Assembly (NCBI GenBank): GCA_021825925.1
Contig: JAKAFP010000002.1
Span: 372,001 to 436,000 of the forward strand
DNA: 64,000 nucleotides
Source: Chloroflexota bacterium
GTDB taxonomy: Bacteria > Chloroflexota > Anaerolineae > Anaerolineales > Anaerolineaceae
Direction of reading: 5' to 3'
Position numbers and translations under genes: made by a program. Below the pieces are notes generated by a model. The model did no database searches. It was not told where the DNA came from and saw only the letters and a list, made by a program, of their open reading frames with translations. Within the stretch, counting starts at the first letter, position 1; every line of letters begins with the position of its first letter. Shown here piece by piece: positions 15,071 to 24,650 of this stretch.

Positions 15071-16333
15071 TTAGTCCTGCCATTCCAGTTCATAATCCTT
15101 GATGTAGACAGTTACGCCTTCTTCAATGCCTTCCTTGCGTAAAGCGTCATCCACACCCAGGGTGACCATCAGGTGGTGGAAGCGGCGGACAGAGCCGTCG
15201 TGTTCCCAGTAGGTCATTTCGGCTGCCCTTTCGATTGCAGCGCCGCTCACCCTGAAACCTTCGCCTTCGCGGGTGATCACAAAATCGCGGGCGTCTTTTT
15301 CAGGTTTATACAGCGGAATGAGCGTCTGGACCACTTCCACTTCAGGAGCTGTCTTGAGCAATTCATACGCCTTCCACAAGACAGGCTGCAGATTTTCATG
15401 CGTGACCGCCGACATGGACATAACGGTGTAGCCTTTTTTGGTCAGAGTTTTCTTTAAAGCCGGCCATTTTTCCTTCACATCCGGCAGATCAATCTTGTTT
15501 AAGACCACCAGTTGAGGTTTCTTGGCCAATCCCGGATCAAACAATGCCAGTTCCGAGTTGGTTTGGGTGAAATCAGCCATGACGTCTTCAGACATGCCGT
15601 TCAAGACATGGATCAAGACTCGGGTACGCTGAATGTGTTTCAAGAAACCGTCGCCCAGCCCCACCCCTTCGTGTGCACCTTCGATCAAGCCGGGGATGTC
15701 AGCCATGATGATGGAGGTTTCCTCATCCAGGTTGACAACGCCCAGGTTGGGTTCGATCGTGGTAAAAGGGTAATCTGCGATCTTGGGGTTGGCATTGGTG
15801 GTTGCAGCTAAAAAGCTGGATTTTCCTGCATTGGGGACGCCGACAATGCCGATATCCGCAAGCAGTTTCAATTCCAGCCGAATATTCTTTTCTTCAGGGG
15901 GTTCCCCTTTTTCTGCGGTACGGGGAGCCTGGTTGCGGGAGGTGGCAAAATGCTGGTTGCCCAGGCCGCCGCGTCCGCCCTTGCAGATGCGCAGTTCATC
16001 ACCGGCATGCACCAGGTCGCCAAGCAGCTCGCCGGTGGCCTCATCATAGATCATCGTGCCAGGGGGAACCGGAATCACCAAATGTTTGGCGGATCTTCCG
16101 GTCATATTGCTGGAACCGCCGTTTTCGCCATCAGGAGCCACGTATTTACGCTTAAACCGAAAGCTCTGCAGTGTATTCAAGGTAGGTTGAACCTGGATGA
16201 TGACGTCGCCGCCCCTGCCACCATCACCACCATCCGGCCCACCACGCGGAACATACTTCTCGCGGTGGAAATGCATCATCCCCGCGCCGCCTCGGCCAGA
16301 ACGAACATAGATACGTGCTTCATCAATAAACAT
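15071..16333 (-). CDS. obgE: GTPase Obg
   Basis: 420 residues from the ATG at 16333, which has GGAAG before it and gives the classical start MFIDEARIYV. The Gly-rich Obg fold comes first (about 1-158, with RGGPDGGDGGRGGDV), then the G domain with GVPNAGKSSFL, DIPGLIEGAHEG and NKIDLP, and a C-terminal OCT domain (about 345-420). Obg is a ribosome-assembly and stress GTPase of the 50S subunit. It is followed closely by nadD. Confidence 0.95.
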   Translation of the reverse strand: MFIDEARIYVRSGRGGAGMMHFHREKYVPRGGPDGGDGGRGGDVIIQVQPTLNTLQSFRFKRKYVAPDGENGGSSNMTGRSAKHLVIPVPPGTMIYDEATGELLGDLVHAGDELRICKGGRGGLGNQHFATSRNQAPRTAEKGEPPEEKNIRLELKLLADIGIVGVPNAGKSSFLAATTNANPKIADYPFTTIEPNLGVVNLDEETSIIMADIPGLIEGAHEGVGLGDGFLKHIQRTRVLIHVLNGMSEDVMADFTQTNSELALFDPGLAKKPQLVVLNKIDLPDVKEKWPALKKTLTKKGYTVMSMSAVTHENLQPVLWKAYELLKTAPEVEVVQTLIPLYKPEKDARDFVITREGEGFRVSGAAIERAAEMTYWEHDGSVRRFHHLMVTLGVDDALRKEGIEEGVTVYIKDYELEWQD

Positions 16334-16421
16334 AGACCATTCTTCCAAAAAAGACTCAGGAACCTGGCAAAACCGTTCTTACGACCAGTTTACACCAGAT
16401 TCCTGAGTGAATAAATACCCT

Positions 16422-17741
16422 TTACTTGCCGAATTTTGCTTTCAGAATTTCAACCAGGGTAGGTTGGCCGATTTCCTGTAATTCATAGCGAACACGCTGC
16501 ATGGGTTTGTTGACCTTGATGATTCGGTTCAGGTCAATTGGGGTCGCGGAGATCACCAGATCAACATCAGCTTTGTTGATGGTTTTTTCGAGGTCCTTGA
16601 CCATGTCATCGCCGTAGCCCATGGCGGGCAGGATCGTGCCGGTGTTGGGATATTTCACATAAGTGTCGTGGATGGTACCGACAGCAAACGGTCGTGGATC
16701 CACAATCTCAGCGGCGCCGAAACGTCGGGCGGCAATCCAGCCAGCACCGTATTTCATTTCGCCGTGGGTCAGGGTTGGACCATCTTCGACCACCAACACG
16801 CGTTTACCGCGGATGGCTTCGGGATCATCCACAAACAACGGGGATGCGCCTTCGATGACCAGTGCATTGGGGTTCATGGCATGCAAGGAATTGCGAACTT
16901 CAATCACCTTGTTTGGATCGGCGGTATCCACTTTGTTGATCACAAAGACGTCTGCCATGCGGCAGTTGGCTTCGCCGGGGTGATAGGCTTGTTCGTGTCC
17001 GGCGCGATGAGGATCAGCCACCACGATGTTCAGATCAGACTTATAGAACGGGAAGTCGTTGTTTCCGCCATCCCACAACACTACATCCACTTCCTGCTCA
17101 GCCTGGCGCAAAATGGCTTCGTAATCCACACCGGCGTAGACGATCACGCCGTTATCCAAATGAGGTTCGTATTCTTCACGTTCCTCAATGGTGCATTCGT
17201 GTTTGTCGAGGTCGGCATAAGTGGCAAAGCGCTGAACCTTTTGTTTGACCAGATCACCGTAGGGCATGGGGTGACGGATGGCCGCCACTTTGAATCCCAT
17301 GTCGCGCAGGATCAAAGAAACGCGGCGGGTGGTCTGGCTTTTGCCTGAACCAGTGCGCACTGCGCAGATGGAGACCACAGGTTTGGTTGATTTGACCTGG
17401 GTGGAATCGGTGCCCATGAGTTTGAAATCTGCACCGGCGGCCAAAACCTTGGACGCTTGATGCATCACGAATTCGTGGGGCACATCGCTGTAAGCAAACA
17501 CAACCTGTTCGATTTTCTGTTCCTTGATCAGTTTGATCAAGTCGCTTTCAGGGTAGATCGGAATTCCCGCCGGGTACAATGAGCCAGCAAGTTCTGCGGG
17601 ATATTTACGGCCATCAATATTAGGGATTTGGGTGGCCGTAAAAGCGACTACCTCATAATCCTTGTTGTCACGATAAAACACATTGAAATTGTGAAAATCG
17701 CGACCGGCTGCTCCCATGATCAAAGTTCTAATTCTTGCCAT
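16422..17741 (-). CDS. Cyclic 2,3-diphosphoglycerate synthetase-like GTPase
   Basis: 439 residues with a P-loop, AVRTGSGKS (127-135), a DGGNNDFPFYKSDLNIVV segment and NKVD (base-recognition-like). The whole matches proteins annotated as cyclic 2,3-diphosphoglycerate synthetase, first described in methanogens, where the product is a thermoprotectant. Bacterial homologues are common but their role is not established, so this reaction should not be assumed. The N terminus (MARIRTLIMGAAGRDFHNFN) resembles a nucleotide-binding fold. GGAGATGA precedes the ATG. It sits between argS (43 nt upstream) and obgE. Confidence 0.75.
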   Translation of the reverse strand: MARIRTLIMGAAGRDFHNFNVFYRDNKDYEVVAFTATQIPNIDGRKYPAELAGSLYPAGIPIYPESDLIKLIKEQKIEQVVFAYSDVPHEFVMHQASKVLAAGADFKLMGTDSTQVKSTKPVVSICAVRTGSGKSQTTRRVSLILRDMGFKVAAIRHPMPYGDLVKQKVQRFATYADLDKHECTIEEREEYEPHLDNGVIVYAGVDYEAILRQAEQEVDVVLWDGGNNDFPFYKSDLNIVVADPHRAGHEQAYHPGEANCRMADVFVINKVDTADPNKVIEVRNSLHAMNPNALVIEGASPLFVDDPEAIRGKRVLVVEDGPTLTHGEMKYGAGWIAARRFGAAEIVDPRPFAVGTIHDTYVKYPNTGTILPAMGYGDDMVKDLEKTINKADVDLVISATPIDLNRIIKVNKPMQRVRYELQEIGQPTLVEILKAKFGK

Positions 17742-17784
17742 TTAGATCATCTCCTTAAAAATAATTTGGTTTACGAGCCTTTTT

Positions 17785-19548
17785 TCACATCGCTTGTGGG
17801 GCTGTGATGCCCAGTAACGCCAAACTATTTGCAATCGCCTGCTTTGCGGCAGCCACCAACCGTATCCGAGAGGATTTTACCGGTTCTTCCGCAATCAGTA
17901 CGGGACATTGACCATAAAAATCATTAAACGCTTTTGCTAGATCATAAGCCAGGTTGCTGACAGTTAACGGCTTCAATTCCTTGGCGGCTTTTTGGATCTC
18001 ACCGGGCATGCGTGCGATCAGATCAATCAAGGCGATCTCGCTGGCAGAGAGTTCGCCACCTGGCAGGATGGAATCCGGCAGCGGAGCGTTGTACTTGCGC
18101 AAAATGCTGTTCGCTCTCACATACGCATATTGGATGTAAGGAGCGGCCTGTCCGTTGAAGTCGAGGGCGCTTTCCCAATCAAAGGTCACGATCTTGCCGC
18201 TGTCACGTGAGACCATGGGATATTTAACGGCGCCCAGCCCGACTGCTTCAGCTACTTTCAACTTGCTTTCTTCACTGAGATCAGGGTTCTTTTCTCTCAC
18301 AACTTCAAGTGCGCGGGAGGTTGCTTCTCTGAGCAAGTCTTCGAGCAGCACTACCGTGCCCTCGCGGGAGGCCATCACCACGTTGCCTGGCAGATTGACC
18401 AGTTCATATGAGACGTGCTGGCAGCGGGTCGCCCAGTCAAAACCGGCGATCTCAAGCGTTTTAAAGACCTGGGTGAAATGCAGCGATTGGCGTACATCCA
18501 CTACATAGTAAGACTTCTCCAAGTCGGGATAATCAAGGAATTTTTGTCTGGCAAGTGCCAGATCTTCAGTGGCATATAAGGCAGTGCTGTCGGAACGCTG
18601 CACCACGATCACGCGGTATTTTTCATCTTTAAGCCCAAGCTTTTCATCCAGCTTGACGATGACTGCCCCACCCTGCGGACGTTCATCATCAGCAATGCCG
18701 CGTTCGATCAGGTCGGCGACCATTTCTTTGCCGGGTTCCTCAAACATCGAGTTGAAGTAATAGCGATCAAACTTGATATCGAGCTTTTCGTACATTTCTC
18801 TAAAACCGGTCAGGGACCATTCACGGGTTTCTTTCCAGCATTCCACGATCTCGGGGTCTTTTTGATCCCAGCGTGAATAGATGGCGCGTACTTCCGCGTC
18901 CAAATCAGGATTTTCTTCCAACCGCTTATTGGCTTCAGCATACATGGCGCCCATCCAGCGGGTGATGTCTTTTTCGGGTTTTTCGCCCTTATGGTACTTC
19001 AGGTAGTTCCACAGCCATTTGATCACGTGCAAACCCATATCGCCAGGGTAGTTGGCACGCACCACGTCATATCCTGCTGCTTCGGCAATTCTTGAAAGCA
19101 CGTCGCCTAAAAAGGCGCTGCGTAAATGTCCCACATGAAAAGCCTTGTGCGTATTGGGCTGTGAGAACTCGAACATGATCCGTTTGCCAAGGGGCTGCCC
19201 TTTGCCGTATTCTGTTCCTGAGGCTAAAACCTCATCAATCACACGGCGTGAATAGTCTGCCGCTGAGAAATACAAGTTCAAATAGCCATTCACTGCTTCG
19301 ATCTTGGAAAACCCCTGGGGAACTTCGATCTTTGAAGCAACACCCTGGGCGATTTCATTGGCCTTTTGAGCCACATTGCCTTTTTCGGCGCCGAAAGATT
19401 TGGCCGCCAATTGAAAAAACGAAGTGGAAATTCCCCACTGGCCGTTAAAAGGGATCCATGCCCAGCGAATTTCCATTTCGGGGAGATTATTCGTTTTTAG
19501 ATATTGTGTGATTTGGTCGGCAATGAAGTTCTGTTCTTTTTCAAACAT
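17785..19548 (-). CDS. argS: Arginyl-tRNA synthetase
   Basis: 587 residues from the ATG at 19548; a TTG two codons upstream is also possible. The class I HIGH motif appears as HVGHLRSAFLGD after the typical SQPNTHKAFH, and the catalytic core and C-terminal DALR anticodon-binding domain (ending LLGITAPQAM) are complete. It charges tRNA-Arg. It probably starts a minus-strand transcript with the cPGS-like gene, obgE and nadD, and it is separated from rpsT by a terminator. Confidence 0.96.
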   Translation of the reverse strand: MFEKEQNFIADQITQYLKTNNLPEMEIRWAWIPFNGQWGISTSFFQLAAKSFGAEKGNVAQKANEIAQGVASKIEVPQGFSKIEAVNGYLNLYFSAADYSRRVIDEVLASGTEYGKGQPLGKRIMFEFSQPNTHKAFHVGHLRSAFLGDVLSRIAEAAGYDVVRANYPGDMGLHVIKWLWNYLKYHKGEKPEKDITRWMGAMYAEANKRLEENPDLDAEVRAIYSRWDQKDPEIVECWKETREWSLTGFREMYEKLDIKFDRYYFNSMFEEPGKEMVADLIERGIADDERPQGGAVIVKLDEKLGLKDEKYRVIVVQRSDSTALYATEDLALARQKFLDYPDLEKSYYVVDVRQSLHFTQVFKTLEIAGFDWATRCQHVSYELVNLPGNVVMASREGTVVLLEDLLREATSRALEVVREKNPDLSEESKLKVAEAVGLGAVKYPMVSRDSGKIVTFDWESALDFNGQAAPYIQYAYVRANSILRKYNAPLPDSILPGGELSASEIALIDLIARMPGEIQKAAKELKPLTVSNLAYDLAKAFNDFYGQCPVLIAEEPVKSSRIRLVAAAKQAIANSLALLGITAPQAM

Positions 19549-19645
19549 GGTCAATTCCCGTTCCTTAAGTATTCAAACCTAAGGGATTATAACACAAGCG
19601 ATTTTTCTAAGAAAAACAGACCTGAAAGAGTGCAAAGAAACGCAA

Positions 19646-19669
19646 AAGCGGGAGGTTAACCTCCCGCTT
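19646..19669 (-). terminator. rpsT terminator
   Basis: A 10-bp stem (AAGCGGGAGG with CCTCCCGCTT, loop TTAA) is followed on the minus strand by TTTTGCG. It lies 22 nt after the rpsT stop. Confidence 0.85.
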
Positions 19670-19690
19670 GATTGCTTTGCAAAAAAGCTT

Positions 19691-19954
19691 TTACTTCTGG
19701 GTGGCGAGCAATTTCATTAAGCGGCTCTTGCGGCGGGCGGCATTGTTCTTGTGGATCACGCCCTTCTGAGCAGCCTTGTCAAGAGCAGAAATTGCTGCGA
19801 GGGTGGCAGCCTTGGCGGCTTCTTCATCCTTGCCTGAGATCGCGACACGTGCACGAGAGACAAAGGTTCTTGCCACACCGCGATAAACACGGTTGCGAAT
19901 GCGTCGTTTTTCGTTCTGTTTGTTACGTTTGATTGCAGACTTGATATTAGCCAA
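19691..19954 (-). CDS. rpsT: 30S ribosomal protein S20
   Basis: 87 residues with a TTG start at 19954, fixed by GGAGG seven nt upstream and by the family start M-ANIKSAIKRNKQNEKRR. The basic helical composition and the NNAARRKSRLM ending are typical. A non-ATG start is a known feature of rpsT in some bacteria, where it takes part in autoregulation. Its leader is about 65 nt long from a good promoter at 20027-20055. Confidence 0.96.
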   Translation of the reverse strand: MANIKSAIKRNKQNEKRRIRNRVYRGVARTFVSRARVAISGKDEEAAKAATLAAISALDKAAQKGVIHKNNAARRKSRLMKLLATQK

Positions 19955-20026
19955 CTTGGTTCCTCCAAAAAAATACAACTGACAGTGCGAGGGTCGAGGG
20001 TAAGCACTGGTTCAGGTGGCGGATGA

Positions 20027-20055
20027 ATTCTACTCCATGCCGTTGAATCTGTCCA
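20027..20055 (-). promoter_or_regulatory. rpsT promoter
   Basis: On the minus strand, TGGACA (20050-20055), 17 nt, then TAGAAT (20027-20032). Each hexamer differs from consensus at one base and the spacing is optimal. Confidence 0.7.
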
Positions 20056-20082
20056 GCAACTCACCCTCTTATTTTGAAGGAA

Positions 20083-21258
20083 TTATTTATCCTGCAAAGC
20101 TGCAACACCTGGCAGTTCCAACCCTTCGAGCATCTCAAGGGATGCACCGCCGCCGGTCGAAATATGGGTGATCTTGTCAGCCAGGCCGGATTCCTGAATG
20201 GCAGCCACGGAATCGCCGCCGCCCACCACGGTCACGCCCTTGCAGGCTGCGACGGCCTTGGCAACATCGAAGGTGCCCTTGGCAAAACGTGGGAATTCGA
20301 ACACGCCCATCGGACCGTTCCAGACAACTGTTGCAGCACCATCAATCACCTTGGAATAGGCAGCCACGGTTTCAGGTCCGATATCCAAAATACGCCAACC
20401 GGCTTCCACGTTACCAACCTTGGCTGCTTTGGATTGTGCTTCGGCATCAAATTTATCTGCGAGGACGACATCCACGGGCAGCATCAACTTGGAACCAGCC
20501 TCTTTCAACAGCGACTTGGCTGTTTCGAGGGCTTCGTCTTCAACCAGAGAATCGGCCATATCAAAGCCCTGGGCTTTGAAGAAGGTGTTGGCCATGCCGC
20601 CGCCGATCAAAACCGCATCCGCTTTGGTCAACAGGTTTTTGATCACACCGATCTTGTCGCTGATCTTTGCGCCGCCCATGATGGCGACGAAGGGTTTCTT
20701 GGGGTCAGCCACAACCTGGCCGAGATATTTGATCTCTTTTTCGAGCAAAAAGCCGGCTACACCGGGGAGGAAGTGAGTGACTCCCTCGGTGGAGGCGTGA
20801 GCGCGGTGAGCAGTACCGAAGGCATCGTTGACATACAGGTCAGCCAATGAAGCCAGTTGTTTGGCCATTTCCATATCGTTCTTCTCTTCTTCAGCATGGA
20901 AACGGGTGTTCTCGAGCAGCAGAACGCCGCCGGGTTTCAAAGCCTTGGCAGCATCTGCAGCGGCGGGGCCGATGCAGTCAGTGGCGAAGGCCACAGGCAT
21001 GCCCAGCAGCTTGGAAAGATGTTCGGCCACAGGTTTCATGGAGTATTTTTCCTCCGGTCCGCCCTTGGGACGACCCAGGTGGGAGCACAAAATCACTGCA
21101 GCACCCTGCTCCACCAAATACTTGATGGTGGGCAATGCAGCCTGGATTCTGGTATCGTCGCCAACCACACCATCTTTTGTGGGGACGTTGAAATCAACGC
21201 GCACCAAAACCTTTTTGCCTTTTGCATCAATATCGCGAATGGTTTTCTTGTTGAACAT
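20083..21258 (-). CDS. pgk: Phosphoglycerate kinase
   Basis: 391 residues from the ATG at 21258 (site GGGAG). It has [21 protein letters not shown], the hinge region and the nucleotide loop WNGPMGVFE, then the C-terminal GGGDSVAAI. It catalyses 1,3-bisphosphoglycerate and ADP to 3-phosphoglycerate and ATP. It is the third gene of yvcK-gap-pgk, 115 nt after gap, with a hairpin in between. Confidence 0.97.
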   Translation of the reverse strand: MFNKKTIRDIDAKGKKVLVRVDFNVPTKDGVVGDDTRIQAALPTIKYLVEQGAAVILCSHLGRPKGGPEEKYSMKPVAEHLSKLLGMPVAFATDCIGPAAADAAKALKPGGVLLLENTRFHAEEEKNDMEMAKQLASLADLYVNDAFGTAHRAHASTEGVTHFLPGVAGFLLEKEIKYLGQVVADPKKPFVAIMGGAKISDKIGVIKNLLTKADAVLIGGGMANTFFKAQGFDMADSLVEDEALETAKSLLKEAGSKLMLPVDVVLADKFDAEAQSKAAKVGNVEAGWRILDIGPETVAAYSKVIDGAATVVWNGPMGVFEFPRFAKGTFDVAKAVAACKGVTVVGGGDSVAAIQESGLADKITHISTGGGASLEMLEGLELPGVAALQDK

Positions 21259-21290
21259 TTTATTTTTCTCCCGGAACAAAATAGACATGA

Positions 21291-21322
21291 TGCGCATCCG
21301 CAAATAAACAGCGGGATGCGCA
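21291..21322 (-). other. Hairpin between gap and pgk
   Basis: TGCGCATCC (21291-21299) pairs with GGATGCGCA (21314-21322), possibly extended by GC/GC. There is no U-tract, so it is more likely a processing or stabilising structure that could set different gap and pgk levels. Confidence 0.55.
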
Positions 21323-21373
21323 CCATGAACAGTTCAAGAAAAAGAGTTAAAACTCATTTTCCCACAGTGAAGA

Positions 21374-22426
21374 CTAGAGTTTCTTGGCCATCATGGCTGC
21401 AAGGTCAGCAGCTCTGCAGGAATAACCCCATTCATTGTCATACCAGGTGACGACCTTGACCAGGTTGCCGCCCATGACCATGTTGGTGGGAAGATCAACG
21501 ATTGAAGAACGGGAATCGCCCTTGAAGTCCATGGAGACCAGGGGATCGCCATATTCACCGGTGGTGACACCGAGAATACCCTTCATGGCACCCTTGGAGG
21601 CGGCAACGAAGGCGGCGTTCAATTCATCTTTGGTAACGGGTTTTTCAACAGTGGCAACGAAATCCACGATGGAGACGGTGGGGGTTGGCACACGGAGGGA
21701 ATAGCCGTCGAATTTGCCCTTCAATTCAGGGATGACCAGAGCAACAGCCTTGGCGGCACCGGTGGTGGTGGGGATGATGTTCAAACCGGCGGCGCGGGAG
21801 CGGCGCATTTCTTTCTTATGACCCTGATCCAGGATAACCTGGTCATTGGTGTAAGAGTGGATGGTGGTCATGACTGCGTTGACGATCTTCCAGTTGTCAT
21901 TGACGACCTTGGCTGCAGGAGCCAGGCAGTTGGTAGTGCAGGAGGCATTGGAAACGACATGGTGTTTGGAAGAATCATAAAGATTATCGTTAACACCCAA
22001 GACGATGGTCAGATCTTCATTCTTGGCAGGAGCAGAAATGATGACTTTCTTGGCTCCACCTTTGGTGATATGAACATTGGCGCCGGCTTTACCCTTATCA
22101 GGATCGCCGATGGCGTCGGTGAAGATACCGGTGGATTCAATGACGATATCCACGCCCAGGCTGGCCCAGGGCAGATTGCCGGGATCTTTTTCAGCAAAAA
22201 CTTTGATGGTCTTGCCATCAACAATTAAAGCGCCATCGCCCGCTTCGACGGTTCCGGGATAAATGCCAAATGTGGAGTCATACTTGAAGAGATGAGCATT
22301 TGTCTTGGTATCGAAGAGGTCATTGATGGCGACAACTTCGAGTTCAGAACCATGTTGCTGTTTGATCGCTTTTAAAACCTGCCGCCCGATGCGGCCAAAA
22401 CCATTGATACCAACTTTCACTGTCAT
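21374..22426 (-). CDS. gap: Glyceraldehyde-3-phosphate dehydrogenase, type I
   Basis: 350 residues from the ATG at 22426 (AAGGAGG site). The NAD-binding start [11 protein letters not shown] and the active-site [10 protein letters not shown] with Cys163 are intact. Asp36 after VVAIND suggests NAD preference. It is the second gene of the yvcK-gap-pgk cluster. A perfect 16-bp palindrome lies 35 nt upstream, next to a TAAAAT, so gap may have its own regulated promoter. Confidence 0.97.
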   Translation of the reverse strand: MTVKVGINGFGRIGRQVLKAIKQQHGSELEVVAINDLFDTKTNAHLFKYDSTFGIYPGTVEAGDGALIVDGKTIKVFAEKDPGNLPWASLGVDIVIESTGIFTDAIGDPDKGKAGANVHITKGGAKKVIISAPAKNEDLTIVLGVNDNLYDSSKHHVVSNASCTTNCLAPAAKVVNDNWKIVNAVMTTIHSYTNDQVILDQGHKKEMRRSRAAGLNIIPTTTGAAKAVALVIPELKGKFDGYSLRVPTPTVSIVDFVATVEKPVTKDELNAAFVAASKGAMKGILGVTTGEYGDPLVSMDFKGDSRSSIVDLPTNMVMGGNLVKVVTWYDNEWGYSCRAADLAAMMAKKL

Positions 22427-22455
22427 AATAAATCCTCCTTGAGGGTAATACTGAT

Positions 22456-22477
22456 ATTTTACCATGTCTAGACATGG
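22456..22477 (-). promoter_or_regulatory. Palindromic operator candidate and -10 before gap
   Basis: CCATGTCTAGACATGG (22462-22477) is a perfect 16-bp palindrome in the yvcK-gap spacer. On the minus strand TAAAAT (22456-22461) follows it directly, so the palindrome would fill the promoter spacer. TGTCTAGACA resembles operators of HutC-type GntR regulators. This assignment is inference. Confidence 0.6.
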
Positions 22478-22487
22478 CGACTATACA

Positions 22488-23840
22488 TTAGAGAGCTGAA
22501 GTTTCGTCCTTGGAACTTAACGGTCCGGTGCGCTCAAAATACAGGTCCATGACCGTCTTTGCCACCTTATTTGAATCGTGTCGCCAAGGATTATCAACAT
22601 CCAGAAGATCCGCTTGATAGATCGGATGTTGGCTTTCTTCTTCATTAACTTTAACCCATGATACGTCTGAAGGCAAGACCCCTTCAAAGCGGTGATTGCA
22701 GATCACCAGGTCCACCAGGCGGCTGCCAGCGTGTTTCTCGATCATTTTCACATGGTCTTCACACGAGTAGCCGTCGGTCTCGCCACGTTCGCTAGCCACA
22801 TTGCAAATATAAAACTTGTAGGCCTTGCTGGCCTTGATGGCATCCACCAGGTCAGGCACCAACAAATTGGCAATGATACTGGTATACAGGCTGCCCGGCC
22901 CGATGATGATCAGGTCAGCATTGAGGATGGCCTGCACGGTGGGTGGAAAGGCCGCCGGATTACCCGGTTCAAGCCAGACCCTGCGCACCTTGCCGCCGAT
23001 CTTTCCAATTCTGCTTTCGCCCTTGATGACCACTTCCACGTTTTTGTCAGGAAGCTGCACGTCGGCCACCAGGGTTACATTCTTTAATGTGGAGGGAAGC
23101 ACCTGCCCCTGCACTGCCAATACCTTGGCGGTTTCAGCAATGGCCTCTTCAAAACTACCGGTGATCTCCGTTAATGCAGAAATGAGCAAATTGCCAAGCG
23201 AGTGACCGTTTAAACCGGCGCTCGCCGCAAAGCGATATTGAAAGAGTTGGGTGATCAATTCCTCATCATTGGAAAGGGCTGCCAGGCAGTTGCGGATGTC
23301 TCCGGGAGGCAGAATGCCAATATTTTTCCGGATCTCACCGGATGAACCGCCATCATCTGCCACAGTGACCACCGCGGTGATGTTTCGCGAGTATTCCTTT
23401 AATCCACGCAGCACCGAAGACAAACCGGTTCCCCCGCCGATAACCACAATGCGCGGACCTTTATCCCGCCGGCGGAATTCTGCGACCGTATCAATGATAT
23501 TCTTGCCCGGCCGCATGAAAGGACGCAGCAGCGCCCGGTTAAGTCCAATAATTCCAAACACGGTGAGCGCTACACCAAGAGCCCCGAAAATGAGCGCTCT
23601 GATCACGCGATTCGTGATGAATTGCAAGGAAATAATTTTAATGGCCGGAAGCCACCAGGTTTGGGGAGCAGTGCGATAGAGATCAAGTAGAAGGAACGCA
23701 AAACCAATTCCCAACAACGTGGTGCCGGCTAAAATGACCACCACCCAACGTTTAATACCTATTCCAGGCACCAGCCAGCGCAATTTGCGGACGATGGATT
23801 GGAAGAAACGTTGTAGTTGACGGATTTGTTTTGGACGCAT
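22488..23840 (-). CDS. Gluconeogenesis factor YvcK-like, membrane-anchored
   Basis: 450 residues. Two membrane helices (about 31-55 and 80-103) precede the YvcK/CofD-like domain (from about 130), which begins IVVIGGGTGLSSVLRGL and contains VTVADDGGSSGEIRK and PPGDIRNCLAALS. YvcK binds UDP-sugars and is needed for growth on gluconeogenic carbon and for cell-wall synthesis in Firmicutes. The helices are an extra N-terminal part found in some phyla. It sits directly before gap and pgk, which ties it to central carbon flux. It has no ribosome-binding site and a promoter ending 9 nt before the ATG. Confidence 0.88.
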   Translation of the reverse strand: MRPKQIRQLQRFFQSIVRKLRWLVPGIGIKRWVVVILAGTTLLGIGFAFLLLDLYRTAPQTWWLPAIKIISLQFITNRVIRALIFGALGVALTVFGIIGLNRALLRPFMRPGKNIIDTVAEFRRRDKGPRIVVIGGGTGLSSVLRGLKEYSRNITAVVTVADDGGSSGEIRKNIGILPPGDIRNCLAALSNDEELITQLFQYRFAASAGLNGHSLGNLLISALTEITGSFEEAIAETAKVLAVQGQVLPSTLKNVTLVADVQLPDKNVEVVIKGESRIGKIGGKVRRVWLEPGNPAAFPPTVQAILNADLIIIGPGSLYTSIIANLLVPDLVDAIKASKAYKFYICNVASERGETDGYSCEDHVKMIEKHAGSRLVDLVICNHRFEGVLPSDVSWVKVNEEESQHPIYQADLLDVDNPWRHDSNKVAKTVMDLYFERTGPLSSKDETSAL

Positions 23841-23849
23841 ACGATTTCA

Positions 23850-23878
23850 ATGATAGCAGTCTTTTTACCTTGCGTCAA
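23850..23878 (-). promoter_or_regulatory. yvcK promoter, leaderless arrangement
   Basis: On the minus strand, TTGACG (23873-23878), 17 nt, then TATCAT (23850-23855), then 9 nt to the ATG. Transcription would start within a few bases of the start codon, and no ribosome-binding site is present. Confidence 0.65.
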
Positions 23879-23998
23879 CAAATGCTGAATCGTAATAAAA
23901 AACACCTCTAAATTGCATTAAAACCCCTCAGATTGGGAAGCAGAAAGCGGGCAGGCAGCAAATAATTTGTAAATAACAAGAGAAAGGATTTTTTAGGT

Positions 23999-24013
23999 GG
24001 TTGTCTGACAACC
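23999..24013. promoter_or_regulatory. 15-bp palindrome, candidate operator
   Basis: GGTTGTC and GACAACC flank a single central T. No U-tract follows on either strand, so a terminator is unlikely. A protein-binding site is possible; its regulator and target are unknown. Confidence 0.35.
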
Positions 24014-24176
24014 AAACCTTACTGCATTTATTCAACAAAATATCAGCGAATTAAGAAAAAATATATTCAAGACAGAAAATACAATTACCGAAAAAACATC
24101 TAAACAAATTATTCGAGAAAGAGGCCCAAATCTTCTCTTTTTGAAAGGAAATTTTATAAAAGTTGGAATACAAATG

Positions 24177-24650
24177 CTATATTGAAAATAAAATATAAAT
24201 TCCTACGAAGCCAAGAAAAACGCCACTAACAATGAATACAAAAACGTGATCCCATAGGCCATGAGTAAATTCTGAAAACTGATTCTTTTTATTTGGTGGA
24301 ACAATTAAGTATGGAAATGATAATGAATTGATATATCCGTTTTGAGTTAATACATATTGTAAATTTGATAATTTTTTCCGTTGATCTGTTAGTCGATCAT
24401 GTGTGAATAATAAGTAAAAAATATTACCAATGGATAAACATAAGAGAAAGAATCCAATTATGAAAGTATAACGCTTTACTTCAGTAGCATTGGTTATTAT
24501 GAAACCAATTGTAGTTACTAAGCTGGCTATGAAAATACCTGGGACTGCCCACTCTCTATCACTATACCGCCTAATATTTGTTTGAATATTTTCATACTCA
24601 ACTTTAAGGAATTCAAATTGTTTTACACTAATCTTATATTGCTCGTCCAT
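24177..24650 (-). CDS. Orphan membrane protein, AT-rich
   Basis: 157 residues, not recognised. A charged N-terminal helix (about 1-33) is followed by two membrane segments (about 36-54 and 60-83), a charged soluble part (about 84-130) and a last membrane segment (about 133-155). The layout recalls SLATT-type or similar small membrane effectors but no signature confirms it. AGGAGG precedes the ATG, so the gene looks real. Its DNA is clearly more AT-rich than neighbouring genes and its codons favour A/T endings, which suggests acquisition by transfer. Confidence 0.65.
   Translation of the reverse strand: MDEQYKISVKQFEFLKVEYENIQTNIRRYSDREWAVPGIFIASLVTTIGFIITNATEVKRYTFIIGFFLLCLSIGNIFYLLFTHDRLTDQRKKLSNLQYVLTQNGYINSLSFPYLIVPPNKKNQFSEFTHGLWDHVFVFIVSGVFLGFVGIYILFSI

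Larger units (their letters stand above)
23841..24176. other. Intergenic region, AT-rich, no gene
   Basis: 336 nt between yvcK and the orphan membrane gene. It contains the yvcK promoter (23850-23878) and a 15-bp palindrome, GGTTGTCTGACAACC (23999-24013). Nothing else stands out. Confidence 0.5.

Noticed and set aside
24177-24650. Firm assignment of the orphan membrane protein to the SLATT family
   Set aside because: The membrane-segment layout is only roughly similar and no motif supports it.
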